Positions 41,025 to 49,380 of a stretch of DNA of 64,000 nucleotides are shown in pieces (within the stretch, counting starts at the first letter, position 1; every line of letters begins with the position of its first letter). Below the pieces are notes generated by a model, which was not told the DNA's origin, ran no database searches, and saw only the letters and a program-made list of their open reading frames with translations. Source of the stretch: Streptomyces sp. 2114.4 (GTDB lineage Bacteria; Actinomycetota; Actinomycetes; Streptomycetales; Streptomycetaceae); NCBI RefSeq assembly GCF_900187385.1, contig NZ_FYEY01000001.1, forward strand, positions 4,154,001-4,218,000, in the 5' to 3' direction. The translations under genes were made by a program, and so were the position numbers.

Positions 41025-42536
41025 GTGAGCACCGAGAACGAGGGAGCCGCCGTCCCGTCGGAGGCCAAGCCGCCGACCGGGCCGCAGCCGGACCGCGCCT
41101 CCGCGTCCGCCTCCGGCGCCCGGACTCCCGGCGTCCCGCCCGCGGCGCCCCCGCCGCCGGAGTTCGCACCGACCGTCACCTCGGCCGCCGGACCCAACTT
41201 CGACGAACCGGGCCGGATGCCGCCGTACAGCGACGGACGCCGCCCGCAGCCCGGCTACGGCCACCCCGGCGACGACCCGGCGGACGACCGGACCAGCCAG
41301 TTCCCCACGTACTCGGCGGCCGGCCCCGGAGCGGGTGCCGGCGGCTGGGGCCAGCAGCCCCCCTACGGTGGCGGCGGCGACCCCTGGGGCACGACCGGCA
41401 GCCCCGCCCCCAAACGGCGCAACGGCGGCCTGATCGCGGCCGTCCTGGTGGCCGCGCTGGTCGCGGGCGGTATCGGCGGCGGCATCGGCTTCTGGGCCGC
41501 GGGCCAGAGCGACAGCGACTCGACGACGGTCTCCGCGTCCGGCGACCCCGGGGCACTGAACCGCAAGCCCACCTCAGTCTCCGGGATAGCGCAGAAGGCG
41601 CTGCCCAGCGTCGTGACGATCGAGGCGCAGGGTGCCGGCGGCGACGGCGGCACGGGCACCGGCTTCATCTACGACAAGCAGGGCCACATCCTCACCAACA
41701 ACCACGTCGTCGCCAGCGCGGCCGACGGCGGCAAGCTCACCGCGACGTTCTCCAACGGCAAGAAGTACGACGCCGAGGTCGTCGGCCGTGCCCAGGGCTA
41801 CGACGTCGCCGTGATCAAGCTCAAGAACACCTCCGGCGCCGCGCTCAACCCGCTCCCGCTCGGCAAGTCCTCCAATGTGCAGGTCGGCGACGCCACGATC
41901 GCCATCGGCGCGCCCTTCGGCCTGTCCGGCACGGTCACCACCGGCATCATCAGCGCCAAGGACCGCCCGGTGGCCTCCAGCGACGGCGGCGGCTCCAGCG
42001 CTTCGTACATGAGCGCCCTGCAGACGGACGCCTCGATAAACCCCGGTAACTCCGGCGGCCCCCTGATGGACGCCGCCGGCAATGTCATCGGCATCAACTC
42101 CGCCATCCAGTCGGCCGGCAACGGCGGCGGACTGGGCGGCGAGTCCCAGCAGTCCGGCAGCATCGGCCTGGGCTTCGCCATCCCCATCGACCAGGCGCGA
42201 CGGGTGGCACAGGACCTGATCAAGACCGGCAAGCCGGTCTACCCCCAGATCGGCGTCCAGGTCGGCATGCGGGACACCGGCAACGGCGCGACCATCGCCC
42301 GCACCGGCAACAACGGCTCCGATTCCGTCACCCCGAACGGCCCGGCCGACAAGGCGGGCCTCAAGCCCGGCGACACCATCACCAAGCTCGACGACACGGT
42401 CGTCGACAGCGGCCCCACCCTCATCAGCGAGATCTGGCAGCACAAGCCCGGCGACCAGGTCACCCTGACCTACAAGCGCGGCGGCAAGGAGCACACCACC
42501 CAGGTCACCCTGGGCCAGCGCACGGGCGACAAGTGA
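41025..42536 (+). CDS. HtrA/DegP-like membrane-anchored serine protease
   Basis: 503 residues from GTG at 41025 (GAGGAGAGAGCT upstream). The N-terminal 135 residues are cytosolic and rich in Pro/Gly/Ala, ending PKRRNG. One membrane helix (LIAAVLVAALVAGGIGGGIGFW) is followed by a trypsin-like domain with His in LTNNHVVAS, Asp in GYDVAVIKL and Ser in INPGNSGGPLMD. A PDZ domain closes the protein (NGPADKAGLKPGDTI). HtrA proteases deal with misfolded extracytoplasmic proteins. tRNA-Ser follows 54 bases after the stop. Confidence 0.96.
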   Translation: MSTENEGAAVPSEAKPPTGPQPDRASASASGARTPGVPPAAPPPPEFAPTVTSAAGPNFDEPGRMPPYSDGRRPQPGYGHPGDDPADDRTSQFPTYSAAGPGAGAGGWGQQPPYGGGGDPWGTTGSPAPKRRNGGLIAAVLVAALVAGGIGGGIGFWAAGQSDSDSTTVSASGDPGALNRKPTSVSGIAQKALPSVVTIEAQGAGGDGGTGTGFIYDKQGHILTNNHVVASAADGGKLTATFSNGKKYDAEVVGRAQGYDVAVIKLKNTSGAALNPLPLGKSSNVQVGDATIAIGAPFGLSGTVTTGIISAKDRPVASSDGGGSSASYMSALQTDASINPGNSGGPLMDAAGNVIGINSAIQSAGNGGGLGGESQQSGSIGLGFAIPIDQARRVAQDLIKTGKPVYPQIGVQVGMRDTGNGATIARTGNNGSDSVTPNGPADKAGLKPGDTITKLDDTVVDSGPTLISEIWQHKPGDQVTLTYKRGGKEHTTQVTLGQRTGDK

Positions 42537-42590
42537 CGCGCTAGTCTGATCCCGCGACACCCAAGCGCCCCGCGCGCCGCGGTGCCGCGG

Positions 42591-42677
42591 GGAGGCTTGC
42601 CCGAGCGGCCTAAGGGAACAGTCTTGAAAACTGTCGTGGCGGCAACGTCACCGTGGGTTCAAATCCCACAGCCTCCG
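42591..42677 (+). tRNA. tRNA-Ser (anticodon UGA)
   Basis: 87 bases. Acceptor GGAGGCT (42591-42597) pairs with AGCCTCC (42670-42676), with discriminator G at 42677; CCA is not encoded. Anticodon stem ACAGT/ACTGT encloses the loop CTTGAAA with anticodon TGA at 42625-42627. A long variable arm (CGTGGCGGCAACGTCACC) is typical of Ser. The T arm GTGGG-TTCAAAT-CCCAC is intact. Its 3' end borders the accessory region, a common integration site for actinomycete elements. Confidence 0.97.
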
Positions 42678-42697
42678 CTGTGAAGCACAGCGAATGG

Positions 42698-42728
42698 GCC
42701 CCTGACCAGGTATTTCCCGGTCAGGGGC
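42698..42728 (+). terminator. terminator after tRNA-Ser
   Basis: GCCCCTGACC (42698-42707) pairs perfectly with GGTCAGGGGC (42719-42728), loop AGGTATTTCCC, followed by CGCTTGTTTCCCC. It starts 21 bases after the tRNA end. Confidence 0.9.
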
Positions 42729-43049
42729 CGCTTGTTTCCCCATGCCGTTGATCCGCGGCTGACGGCTTTGGCCGTGTGCGGCCGCTCCGTGGTGGTGGGC
42801 GGCAGAGGCCGTCGTAGGTGCTGGTCAGCCGGAAAGCTGCTGGTGTCGGTGCCGCCGGCGGAGCCCGGTTTGCCACCGATCCCGTAGGAGTGGGCGTCGG
42901 TGGCGAACTGCTGACCGCCGATCCAGTTCGCCGCGTATGCGGCGGCCGGCCCGTACGCCGCAGGGCCACGCATCCACGCCCGGACGCGTGGCCTTCTCTC
43001 ATTCCCGCGTCCGGCCCCGACGCTCGGGGCGTTGGGTGAGACTGCCCGG
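42729..43049. other. spacer downstream of tRNA-Ser
   Basis: About 320 bases with no firm gene. A minus-strand frame (within 42720-43000) reads YAANWIGGQQFATDAHSYGI and related residues with a protein-like look, but has no recognised family or ribosome site. It may be a leftover of an integrated element. Confidence 0.4.
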
Positions 43050-44492
43050 ATGCTCGATCTGATAGCAGTGGTGTTCAGGGCGCTGGTGGTGCTGGCGTTC
43101 TGGGGGTTGGTCACGGGAGTCGTCGGTTTGCCGGCGTTTGTGATCTTGCGGTTACTCGACCCTGGCGACCGGTGGCGCGTCCGCGCGATGGTCATGTTCT
43201 TTCGCGCCCGCGTGGTGGCCCTGGTGATCCGGGGGTGGGTGAGAGTCGTACATGAGGCCGTACGGGTCCGCGCGCGGTCAACCGGGCGATACCTGGCGTG
43301 GGCCCGCCGAGGGTTCGGCCCAGCTGCGGATCGGCTGTTCCCGCGGTCGTACGCGGTGCGCACGGCGGTGGCGCGGTGGTACGAATCCATCCCGGGGGCC
43401 CTGCTCTTGTACGTCGTCAAGGCGTACGTCTTGCTCCAGGTAACCCTGAACGCCGGTGCGCTGGTGACAGGCCTGACGCGGGGAACGGTTGACCTGTGGG
43501 AGAGGAGCGGTCAAGCGGCGGAGGCGGCCGAGGCGCACGGTGCCATCATCACTCGCGTGGACACGCCGCCCGACGTCGTCAAAGGGGTCGGGGGCGGGGG
43601 CATTGATCCGCTCGCATCGATCGTGGCGACGTTGCGAAGGATGGTCGAGGCCATCGCAGATACGGCCACGCCGTATCTGCCGGCGCTTGCTGATCCACTG
43701 GGCCGGCCCAGAGACGCCGCAACGGCCGTGGTGGCGCTGGTCCTGACGGTGGCGGCCTTCATGGCGGTGCGGGCGGTCCTGGTCGCGGTTGGGTTCCTGG
43801 CACCTCCCACCCGGTACCAGCAGGCGAAGAAGACGGCGCACCTGGACCCCACCCCGCGGTTCGCGGCAGCACGGAAACTGCTGAGCCTGCGGGTGGGTGA
43901 GGCCAGGAGGAACCGGCCCGTGGTGGACCTGGTGCGATGCCTCGCCCGGGTGGGATACGCGCGCCGGCACTATCTCCGGATGGCCGAGATCCGTGAGCCC
44001 TTGGCCGCCCCGCGGGTGCACCTGGCAGAAGCCGAGCGGGTGGTGTGGTCGGCCTGGCGTACGCGGCATACGGCCGTGCGGGGTGTTCAGGCGGCCCGGT
44101 TCAAGCGGCACGCGGCCGATGTGGTGGGTGCCCTGCGGGCCGTGGAAGCGCGGCAGGACTCCGATGCGGACACCAAGGCGGTGTTCGATGAGATGGCGCG
44201 GCTGTTGGCCAAGATTGCCGAGCGGTACGCCCAGGGCCGCACACTGGCTCTGTTGGACCCGGACGACCTGGAGGGCGTCACGGCGGCCGTGAACCGGGAA
44301 TGGGTACGGCTGGTGATCCTGGGCGCCGGTGTATGCGGGGTGGCTGTGGGCGGTGCGTTCCTGGATCTCCCCGACCAGGTGACGGCCCAGGTGACGGGGG
44401 TTTCTGCGCTGGTCTTGGTTGCGCTCCTGTACGGCGTCCGGTTGGCGCCCACGGACCTCATGGACGTTGTGCGGGGCCAGAGCCGTAAGTAA
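43050..44492 (+). CDS. large membrane protein of accessory region, TTA codon
   Basis: 480 residues from ATG at 43050 (TTG at 43032 is an alternative). Membrane helices are seen at residues 3-30, 120-140, 230-250 and 420-455. Between them is a basic, helical cytosolic part (RRNRPVVDLVRCLARVGYARRHYLRMAEI). No family recognised. Residue 35 is a TTA codon (43152-43154), so translation should need bldA tRNA. Lying just after a tRNA gene, with lower GC than neighbours, it is probably part of an acquired element. A strong terminator follows at 44583. Confidence 0.7.
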   Translation: MLDLIAVVFRALVVLAFWGLVTGVVGLPAFVILRLLDPGDRWRVRAMVMFFRARVVALVIRGWVRVVHEAVRVRARSTGRYLAWARRGFGPAADRLFPRSYAVRTAVARWYESIPGALLLYVVKAYVLLQVTLNAGALVTGLTRGTVDLWERSGQAAEAAEAHGAIITRVDTPPDVVKGVGGGGIDPLASIVATLRRMVEAIADTATPYLPALADPLGRPRDAATAVVALVLTVAAFMAVRAVLVAVGFLAPPTRYQQAKKTAHLDPTPRFAAARKLLSLRVGEARRNRPVVDLVRCLARVGYARRHYLRMAEIREPLAAPRVHLAEAERVVWSAWRTRHTAVRGVQAARFKRHAADVVGALRAVEARQDSDADTKAVFDEMARLLAKIAERYAQGRTLALLDPDDLEGVTAAVNREWVRLVILGAGVCGVAVGGAFLDLPDQVTAQVTGVSALVLVALLYGVRLAPTDLMDVVRGQSRK

Positions 44493-44582
44493 CCGGGAGC
44501 CGGTTGGGGCCAGAGAGCGGCTCACACCTCACGGAGCCGGGAGACGGTGCACACTGTCCATCTCCACCGGTCGTTGTCGTCG

Positions 44583-44630
44583 AGGTCGGCAAGAGCGCCG
44601 AGTGCGCGTCGCTCTTGCCGACCTGTTTTT
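44583..44630. terminator. strong rho-independent terminator
   Basis: AGGTCGGCAAGAGCG (44583-44597) pairs perfectly over 15 bases with CGCTCTTGCCGACCT (44610-44624), followed by GTTTTT. It lies 91 bases after the membrane-protein stop. It is one of the few U-run terminators in the window. Confidence 0.93.
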
Positions 44631-44669
44631 CGAGAAACGACTTTACGCGGCAGCGCATGCGCTGAGGCC

Positions 44670-44918
44670 ATGGTCAGGGAAGAACCGTACGGCGTTTGGT
44701 CGTTGGACGGTTTCAGTAAGCAGGACGAGTTCTTGAGTACGCAGCGCGCCATCAGCCGGGAGCAGATCATCAAGCTTCGCGAGGTGATCACCCCGGATGT
44801 CGACGATCCCTGGATGACCGACTGCTACCACGTGCCTTTCGACGTCTGGACAGCGGTGGAAGAGATCCTGCAATGCGGCCCGCTTGATCCATGCCTTGAT
44901 TACCAGATTTCCGCTTGA
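44670..44918 (+). pseudogene. small protein gene cut at its 3' end by IS fragment
   Basis: 82 residues from ATG at 44670, beginning MVREEPYGVWSLDGFSKQDEF and running through REVITPDVDDPWMTDCYHVPFD and VEEILQCGPLDP. The amino-acid composition is clearly protein-like, and the pattern recalls short actinobacterial hypothetical proteins. The frame ends at the point where the IS5-type transposase fragment begins on the other strand (about 44918), so the native C-terminus is probably lost. Function unknown; a small immunity or DUF-type protein is possible. Confidence 0.6.
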
Positions 44919-45262
44919 ACTGGGTGCAGTCCGCTCGCTGACCTGGCGTAACCAACAGGGACAGCGGGCGGCAGCGGCCGTGCGCGCTCAGTTGGAGCTT
45001 GGTGGTGAACCCGCCGCGTGAGCGACCCAGGCCCTCACCTCCCGCACCACCTGCGCCAGGCAGGCGTACAGGGCCGGCCACGGCGCCTCGTTCTGACGTT
45101 CCGGCGTTTCGGCCCCTTTTTGAGGCGGGCCACGGCGGTGGATCAGTACGAGCGCCCGCCGCGTGCTGATGTGCGCGCACGATAGTGGAGTCCACCGAGA
45201 TGTCCCAGTCGATTTCACCCACCTCATCCTCTGTCGCCTGGACCTGCTGAAGTAGGCGTCCT
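44917..45262 (-). mobile_element. IS5-type transposase fragment
   Basis: On the minus strand, EDEVGEIDWDISVDSTIVRAHQHAAGAR gives the DDE first Asp region of an IS5-type transposase, and, after a frame change, GGFTTKLQLSAHGRCRPLSLLVTPGQRADCTQF is the middle Asp region. The two halves are in different frames (a frameshift in the Arg/Pro-rich middle), the N-terminal DNA-binding part is lost before a TGA near 45260, and the C-terminal catalytic Glu part is absent. No terminal inverted repeats are seen. This is a dead internal fragment. Confidence 0.85.
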
Positions 45263-45282
45263 GACCCTCACCGCTCTGACAG

Positions 45283-45682
45283 GTGGCCGCGCCCGTCGGA
45301 TCTCGGGTATGGCAAGCCTGCTGACCCTCTGATAACCCGGTTCGGCAATGTGCCGATCAACGGGCAGATCAAGCGATGGGCAGTTACCTCAGCCCCGGCC
45401 GAGCACGCAGAGATCCTGGGGCGCTGGGAGTTGTTCACCAACATGCGCATGCTCACCGCCCTCGCAGCCTTTGGCCTGCTGAGGCGTGATGAGGAAGGCC
45501 GGGGTGTGCTCGACTCGCCTGAGACGCCCGGTGGCTGCTTTGGGCACTTCTCCGACATTCAGATGACCGGCTTCCGCACGCTGGCGCCCGGACAGCAAGT
45601 CGACCTCACCTGGGAAGCCCCCGGCTTCAAGCAGGGCGGGTACGACTACCGCGCGCTGGCCATCGTGCCTCGGCTTGCCTGA
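45283..45682 (+). pseudogene. chimera of DUF1772 tail and cold-shock-like domain
   Basis: One open frame joins two unrelated pieces. The first reads ITRFGNVPINGQIKRW, then RWELFTNMRMLTALAAFGLL, the C-terminal part of DUF1772 (anthrone oxygenase-like) membrane proteins. The second starts RRDEEGRGVLDSPETPGG and continues CFGHFSDIQMTGFRTLAPG with GYDYRALAI, the bulk of a Streptomyces-type cold-shock-domain protein lacking its first strand. The join is at about 45478. A GTG at 45350 could start a 110-residue product, but no ribosome site is clear. Probably two fossils fused by deletion. Confidence 0.6.
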
Positions 45683-45883
45683 CATCTACGCCTGGTATCT
45701 GCACCTGGCAGCTACACCTGACATCAACGGCGGCGTACGTCCACGGTCCTCCGCAACCCGCTGGGCCCTCACGCCCTGCACTCCGGTTGCCCGGCGGATC
45801 GCCGTACGGTGAAGATCGTTTGCGTGACGACTCCGCGCGGCGGGCGGCTGGAGGAGGCGCATCTTCCCCCTGAAGGAGCTTCG

Positions 45884-46192
45884 ATGAGCAATATGAACAC
45901 CCCCTCACCTGTGGGCCCCAAGACCCCGGAGGAGGCCGTGGAGATGGCTCGCCCCCACTACGGCTGGCGTCGGCCCGACGGCAGTGCCGGCGGGCTGATC
46001 GCCCGGGAATTCAGCCACGGGTACATCATCCTGCCGGACCAGTTCCCGCCTGCCGCCTCGCCCTCTCAGCCGGCGCCCGCGGTGGGATGCGCTGTCATCG
46101 ACAAGGAGGACGGGAGGATCATGCACCTCCCGTACATGGGAGTGGAGGGAACTGCCCAGTTCTACCTGCAGCAGCGCGGACCACGGGGCTGA
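45884..46192 (+). CDS. small hypothetical protein (102 aa), possibly immunity-like
   Basis: 102 residues from ATG at 45884, with AAGGAG 8 bases upstream. It starts with a Met/Pro-rich stretch, then TPEEAVEMARPHYGWRRPDG and AREFSHGYIILPDQF, then GCAVIDKEDGRIMHLPYMGVEGTAQFY. The layout (short helix, beta strands, GYIIL..) recalls YrhB/immunity-type small proteins that protect against secreted toxins, but the match is weak. It has no signal peptide. Neighbours are gene fossils and a lipoprotein. Confidence 0.7.
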   Translation: MSNMNTPSPVGPKTPEEAVEMARPHYGWRRPDGSAGGLIAREFSHGYIILPDQFPPAASPSQPAPAVGCAVIDKEDGRIMHLPYMGVEGTAQFYLQQRGPRG

Positions 46193-46395
46193 CGAAGCGG
46201 GTGGGGCTCGCCAGCGTGCCGCAAAGGAGATAGGAAGTTTGCTGAGGTCAATTGAGGCCTATCGGGGCGTGTCTCTCAGTTGCGAAATTTGCAGGGTTGG
46301 TCAGGGGGAACAGTGTATTTGTGGTGGAGCGCTTCGGAATATGCTTCAGCCAGTGGACAAGCTGATCTGACGTCTAGCGCTATGGGGATTAGCCG

Positions 46396-47004
46396 GTGAG
46401 GCGCCTGGCTCAGCATGCCGTCGTCGGGTCTGCTCTGTTGCTGGCATGCGTGGCATGTGCGTCAGGGGAGGGTGAAGGTAATCGTTCTGCCCTCCCCGCG
46501 TCGGATTCCGCTAGGCCTTCGCGGCTGTATCGGCTTCCAGCGGTCGGCCTGCCGGACGATCCGCTGTCCGAGCAGGACATCTCGCTGGAACCGGAGAAGC
46601 GGAGGGTGGTCGGGGAAGTCCGCAATGGGGACGACCGGATCATCGTTTACGTCGCGGGGCGGAAATGCGGTCTGGCGACGACTCGTGACGGCGACCAGAG
46701 GAATCTTTCCATTCACGTGCTCAGTGCTTGGCCGAAAGATGGTGCTCAAGGTGCTGAAGGCGTTCCCTATGGGCCCTACTCGGATACTTCGGCCAATGGA
46801 GCGGGTGGCACCTGGGCTTCTCTTTCCTGTGGGAAGGATGCGATGGTGGTGAAGTTCTTCTCTCCGAATCTCTCCAAGGCTTCGAAATGTCGGGGTTCGC
46901 TTGATGTCGTCAAGGCGACGAGCGCGGAGGGTTCTGTGTCCATTGTTGTAGGGGAGAGAGGGGTCAGAGAGAAGGTTAGGGCTGCTCTTCAGTCTCACTC
47001 GTGA
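46396..47004 (+). CDS. predicted lipoprotein, accessory region
   Basis: 202 residues from GTG at 46396. A basic start and hydrophobic stretch lead to LLAC (lipobox, Cys18), so membrane anchoring on the outer face is expected. The mature part has several Cys (RKCGLA, LSCGK, SKCRGS) and a Gly/Ser/Asp-rich composition; no family is recognised. GC content is clearly lower than average, with codons such as TCT and GTT, suggesting transfer. It has its own upstream AT-rich region (46200-46395). Confidence 0.7.
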   Translation: MRRLAQHAVVGSALLLACVACASGEGEGNRSALPASDSARPSRLYRLPAVGLPDDPLSEQDISLEPEKRRVVGEVRNGDDRIIVYVAGRKCGLATTRDGDQRNLSIHVLSAWPKDGAQGAEGVPYGPYSDTSANGAGGTWASLSCGKDAMVVKFFSPNLSKASKCRGSLDVVKATSAEGSVSIVVGERGVREKVRAALQSHS

Positions 47005-47145
47005 GCCGTGAATTGTGAGTCGGGAAATGTGAGTCGTGGGTCCACTTGACGGACGTCGACTCGGGTTGCTTATCGTGGCTTGTCGGTTCGAGCGGCCTCG
47101 GTCATAGGGTGGTAGGGAAGCGCCGTCTTTCCTGGGAACCCATTG

Positions 47146-47571
47146 ATGTCTGATCCGCTGCCTCGTTCGCTTGATCAACGGTTGGATGCCCTTGCGCGGC
47201 ATCCGTTTCGTGCGAAGTTTCATCTGCGTGGTCGTGAGCGGGCCACCGCCGAGTTGAGCGGGCCGGCCACGATGCGGTGGCACGCTTACGACATCGTTGC
47301 CAAGCGGCTGGCACCGGCCGAGCCGTACAAGGACGGCAAGCAGACCCCCTACCGCGGCCACCCGGTCTTCGTCGCTCAGCACGCGACCGCGACGTGCTGC
47401 CGCGGTTGCCTCCAGCGCTGGCACCAGATCCCCAAGGGGCGGGAGCTGAACCGTGCGGAGCGTGCGTATGTGGTGGGCGTGATCTGCCGTTGGATCGAAC
47501 GCGAGGTGGCGGGTGGGGGATCCTCGGGCGCGGGGCCTTCGGGGGAGGAGAGTCCTGGCGGTAATTCTTGA
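47146..47571 (+). CDS. DUF4186 family protein
   Basis: 141 residues from ATG at 47146. The family hallmarks LDQRLDALARHPFRAKFHLRGRE, APAEPYKDGKQTPYRGHPVFVAQHATATCCRGCLQRWHQIPKGREL and AYVVGVICRWIERE are present, including CCRGC (possible metal site) and several His. The role of DUF4186 is unknown; such genes occur in accessory regions. The Gly/Ser/Pro-rich last 20 residues are extra. The upstream frame from the TTG at 47143 adds one codon only. Confidence 0.88.
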   Translation: MSDPLPRSLDQRLDALARHPFRAKFHLRGRERATAELSGPATMRWHAYDIVAKRLAPAEPYKDGKQTPYRGHPVFVAQHATATCCRGCLQRWHQIPKGRELNRAERAYVVGVICRWIEREVAGGGSSGAGPSGEESPGGNS

Positions 47572-47770
47572 ATCATTGCCTGACTCATTTCTGGCACATT
47601 CTTAGCGGTTAGCTCCTGGCGCCTTCCGGAGAGGGGGGGAAGTCTTTCTCGTCTGTCAGGGTCGGGAGGATTCTGGGCAGTTTGGCGATGGGGTTTTTCT
47701 TGTGCGGTAGAGTGGTGACGGGAATGGAATTGTGAATTTCGTCGGGATTCGGGAAAGGGGAGAGGTCGCC

Positions 47771-48283
47771 GTGGGCGCGCGTAGGGCTGGGATGGTGCGT
47801 GGGGCGCTGCGGGGGAATGTGGTGATACGGCGGGCCGAGGAGCGGGACGCGGGGCGGCTTACGCGGCTGGTGCGGAGATCCCGGGCTTATGAAGGGCGCT
47901 ATTCCTCGATGGTTGAGGGGTATCGGGTGGGGCCGGATTACATCGTGGCGCATCGGGTTTTTGTCGCCGTGGAGGCGTTCCCCGGTGAGGAGGGCGGTGG
48001 CGAGCGGGTGGTGGGGTTCTATTCGCTGGTGGTGGAGCCGGCCGAGCTGGACTTGATGTTTGTGTCGGACCAGGCGCAGGGCTGCGGCATCGGACGTCGG
48101 CTGGTAGAGCACATGTTGGGGGAGGCGCGGAGCGCCGGGATCGACAAGGTGCGGGTGGTTTCGCATCCGCCTGCCGAGGGCTTTTACCGCAGTGTGGGCG
48201 CCAGGTTGGTCGGAACGGTGCCCGCGGATCCGCCGGCGGTGAGGTGGGACCGGCCGGAGCTCGAATTTGTGGTGGGCGATTAG
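47771..48283 (+). CDS. GNAT N-acetyltransferase
   Basis: 170 residues from GTG at 47771, preceded by AAAGGGGAGAGG; an in-frame GTG at 47732 lacks such a site. IRRAEERDAGRLTRLVRRSRAYEG is the N-terminal helix pair, and LMFVSDQAQGCGIGRRLVEHMLGEA holds the acetyl-CoA Q/RxxGxG/A loop. RVVSHPPAEGFYRSVGARLVG is the usual C-terminal part. The substrate is unknown. Surrounded by accessory genes on the same strand. Confidence 0.92.
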   Translation: MGARRAGMVRGALRGNVVIRRAEERDAGRLTRLVRRSRAYEGRYSSMVEGYRVGPDYIVAHRVFVAVEAFPGEEGGGERVVGFYSLVVEPAELDLMFVSDQAQGCGIGRRLVEHMLGEARSAGIDKVRVVSHPPAEGFYRSVGARLVGTVPADPPAVRWDRPELEFVVGD

Positions 48284-48350
48284 AGGGAGAGGAGGGAGGG
48301 GCGGGAGAAGGGGGAGAGAGGGAGAGGGGCAGAGGGGGAGAAGGCCGGGG
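48283..48350. repeat. polypurine tract
   Basis: About 68 bases of GGAGAGGAGGGAGGGGCGGGAG type, almost pure purine on the plus strand, between the GNAT and methyltransferase genes. Similar tracts exist at 14.4 and 15.4 kb. Confidence 0.65.
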
Positions 48351-48418
48351 GTGCGCACCGGGGCGCGGTCCGGAGTAAATCGGTGGCCAGGCGGGCCCTC
48401 GGCGGTGAGTGTGGGGGG

Positions 48419-49180
48419 ATGACGCGATCTTTTGAGGAGTTGGTGGCCGAGGCCGATGCCGTGTCGGTCGAGGGGTGGGACTTCTCGTGGCTGGCGGGGC
48501 GGGCTACGGAAGAGCGGCCCTCGTGGGGCTATCAGCGGGCGATGAGTGAGCGGTTGGCGCGGGCGTCGGCGGCGCTGGACATCCAGACGGGTGGCGGTGA
48601 AGTGCTCGCCGGGGCAGCGAAGCTACCGCCGGTGATGGTGGCGACAGAGTCCTGGCCGCCGAATGTCGCCAAGGCCACGGAGCTGCTGCATCCGCTCGGC
48701 GCGGTCGTGGTGGCCGACGCGGATGAGCCGCCGCTGCCGTTCGGCGATGCGGCGTTCGACCTGGTGACGAGTCGTCATCCGGTGACCGTGTGGTGGGAGG
48801 AGGTCGCCCGGGTGCTGCGGCCCGGGGGCACGTACTTCTCCCAGCAGGTCGGACCGGCGAGCGTGTTCGAGCTGGTCGAGTACTTTCTGGGGCCGCAGCC
48901 GGAGCACGTGCGGCGGGCACGTCACCCCGAGGATGCGCGCCGGGCGGCGGAGGCGGCCGGCCTGGAGGTGGTCGATCTGCGTGCGGAGTCGCTGCGGACC
49001 GAGTTCTTCGACATCGGGGCGGTCATCTACTTCTTGCGCAAGGTGGTGTGGATGGTTCCCGGGTTCACCGTGACGCAATACCGGGAGCGCTTGCGGGAGT
49101 TGGATGAGGTGATCCGGACGGAGGGTGCGTTTGTGGCGCATACGACCCGGTTCTTGATCGAGGCGGCGCGTCAGAGCTGA
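48419..49180 (+). CDS. class I SAM-dependent methyltransferase
   Basis: 253 residues from ATG at 48419 (GGGGGG upstream). An N-terminal helix region is followed by LDIQTGGGEVLAGAAKLPP (motif I, SAM binding), VVVADADEPPLPFGDAAFDLVTSRHPVTVWWEEVARVLRPGGTYFSQQ (motifs II to post-III), and a helical C-terminus. Motif I is GTGGGE-like, normal for small-molecule methyltransferases. The substrate is not identifiable. It ends the plus-strand run of accessory genes and converges with the prim-pol gene. Confidence 0.9.
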   Translation: MTRSFEELVAEADAVSVEGWDFSWLAGRATEERPSWGYQRAMSERLARASAALDIQTGGGEVLAGAAKLPPVMVATESWPPNVAKATELLHPLGAVVVADADEPPLPFGDAAFDLVTSRHPVTVWWEEVARVLRPGGTYFSQQVGPASVFELVEYFLGPQPEHVRRARHPEDARRAAEAAGLEVVDLRAESLRTEFFDIGAVIYFLRKVVWMVPGFTVTQYRERLRELDEVIRTEGAFVAHTTRFLIEAARQS

Positions 49181-49194
49181 CCGCTCGTGCCGTC

Positions 49195-49380
49195 CTTCTG
49201 CTGTCCCTGTCCCTGTCCCTGATCCCGTCCCCACCCCGTCCCTACCCCGTCCCCGGCCCGTCCCTGCTCTGTTCCTATGGCCCCTCCGCCGCCTTCCTCT
49301 ACGGGGCCGGGCCGCGCTCCTTCCCCTACGGGTTCCTGCGCCCCAGCTCCCCTACGGGTTCCCGGGCCCCGCTTCTTCCC
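49195..49380. repeat. C-rich short repeats between converging genes
   Basis: TGTCCC is repeated (49200-49220), then TCCCCTACGGGTTCC-like units occur at 49322, 49348 and 49377, spaced 26-29 bases. Each unit has the small inverted element CCCCTA/CGGGG. No gene is visible. Possibly a weak terminator array. Confidence 0.6.

Noticed and set aside
42659..43420. Long minus-strand frame after tRNA-Ser
   Set aside because: It runs antisense to the start of the membrane-protein gene, crosses the tRNA terminator, and its translation has an Arg/Thr/Pro-rich shadow composition.
45809..46192. Longer version of the 102-aa protein from 45809
   Set aside because: The AAGGAG site lies just before ATG 45884; no site precedes 45809.
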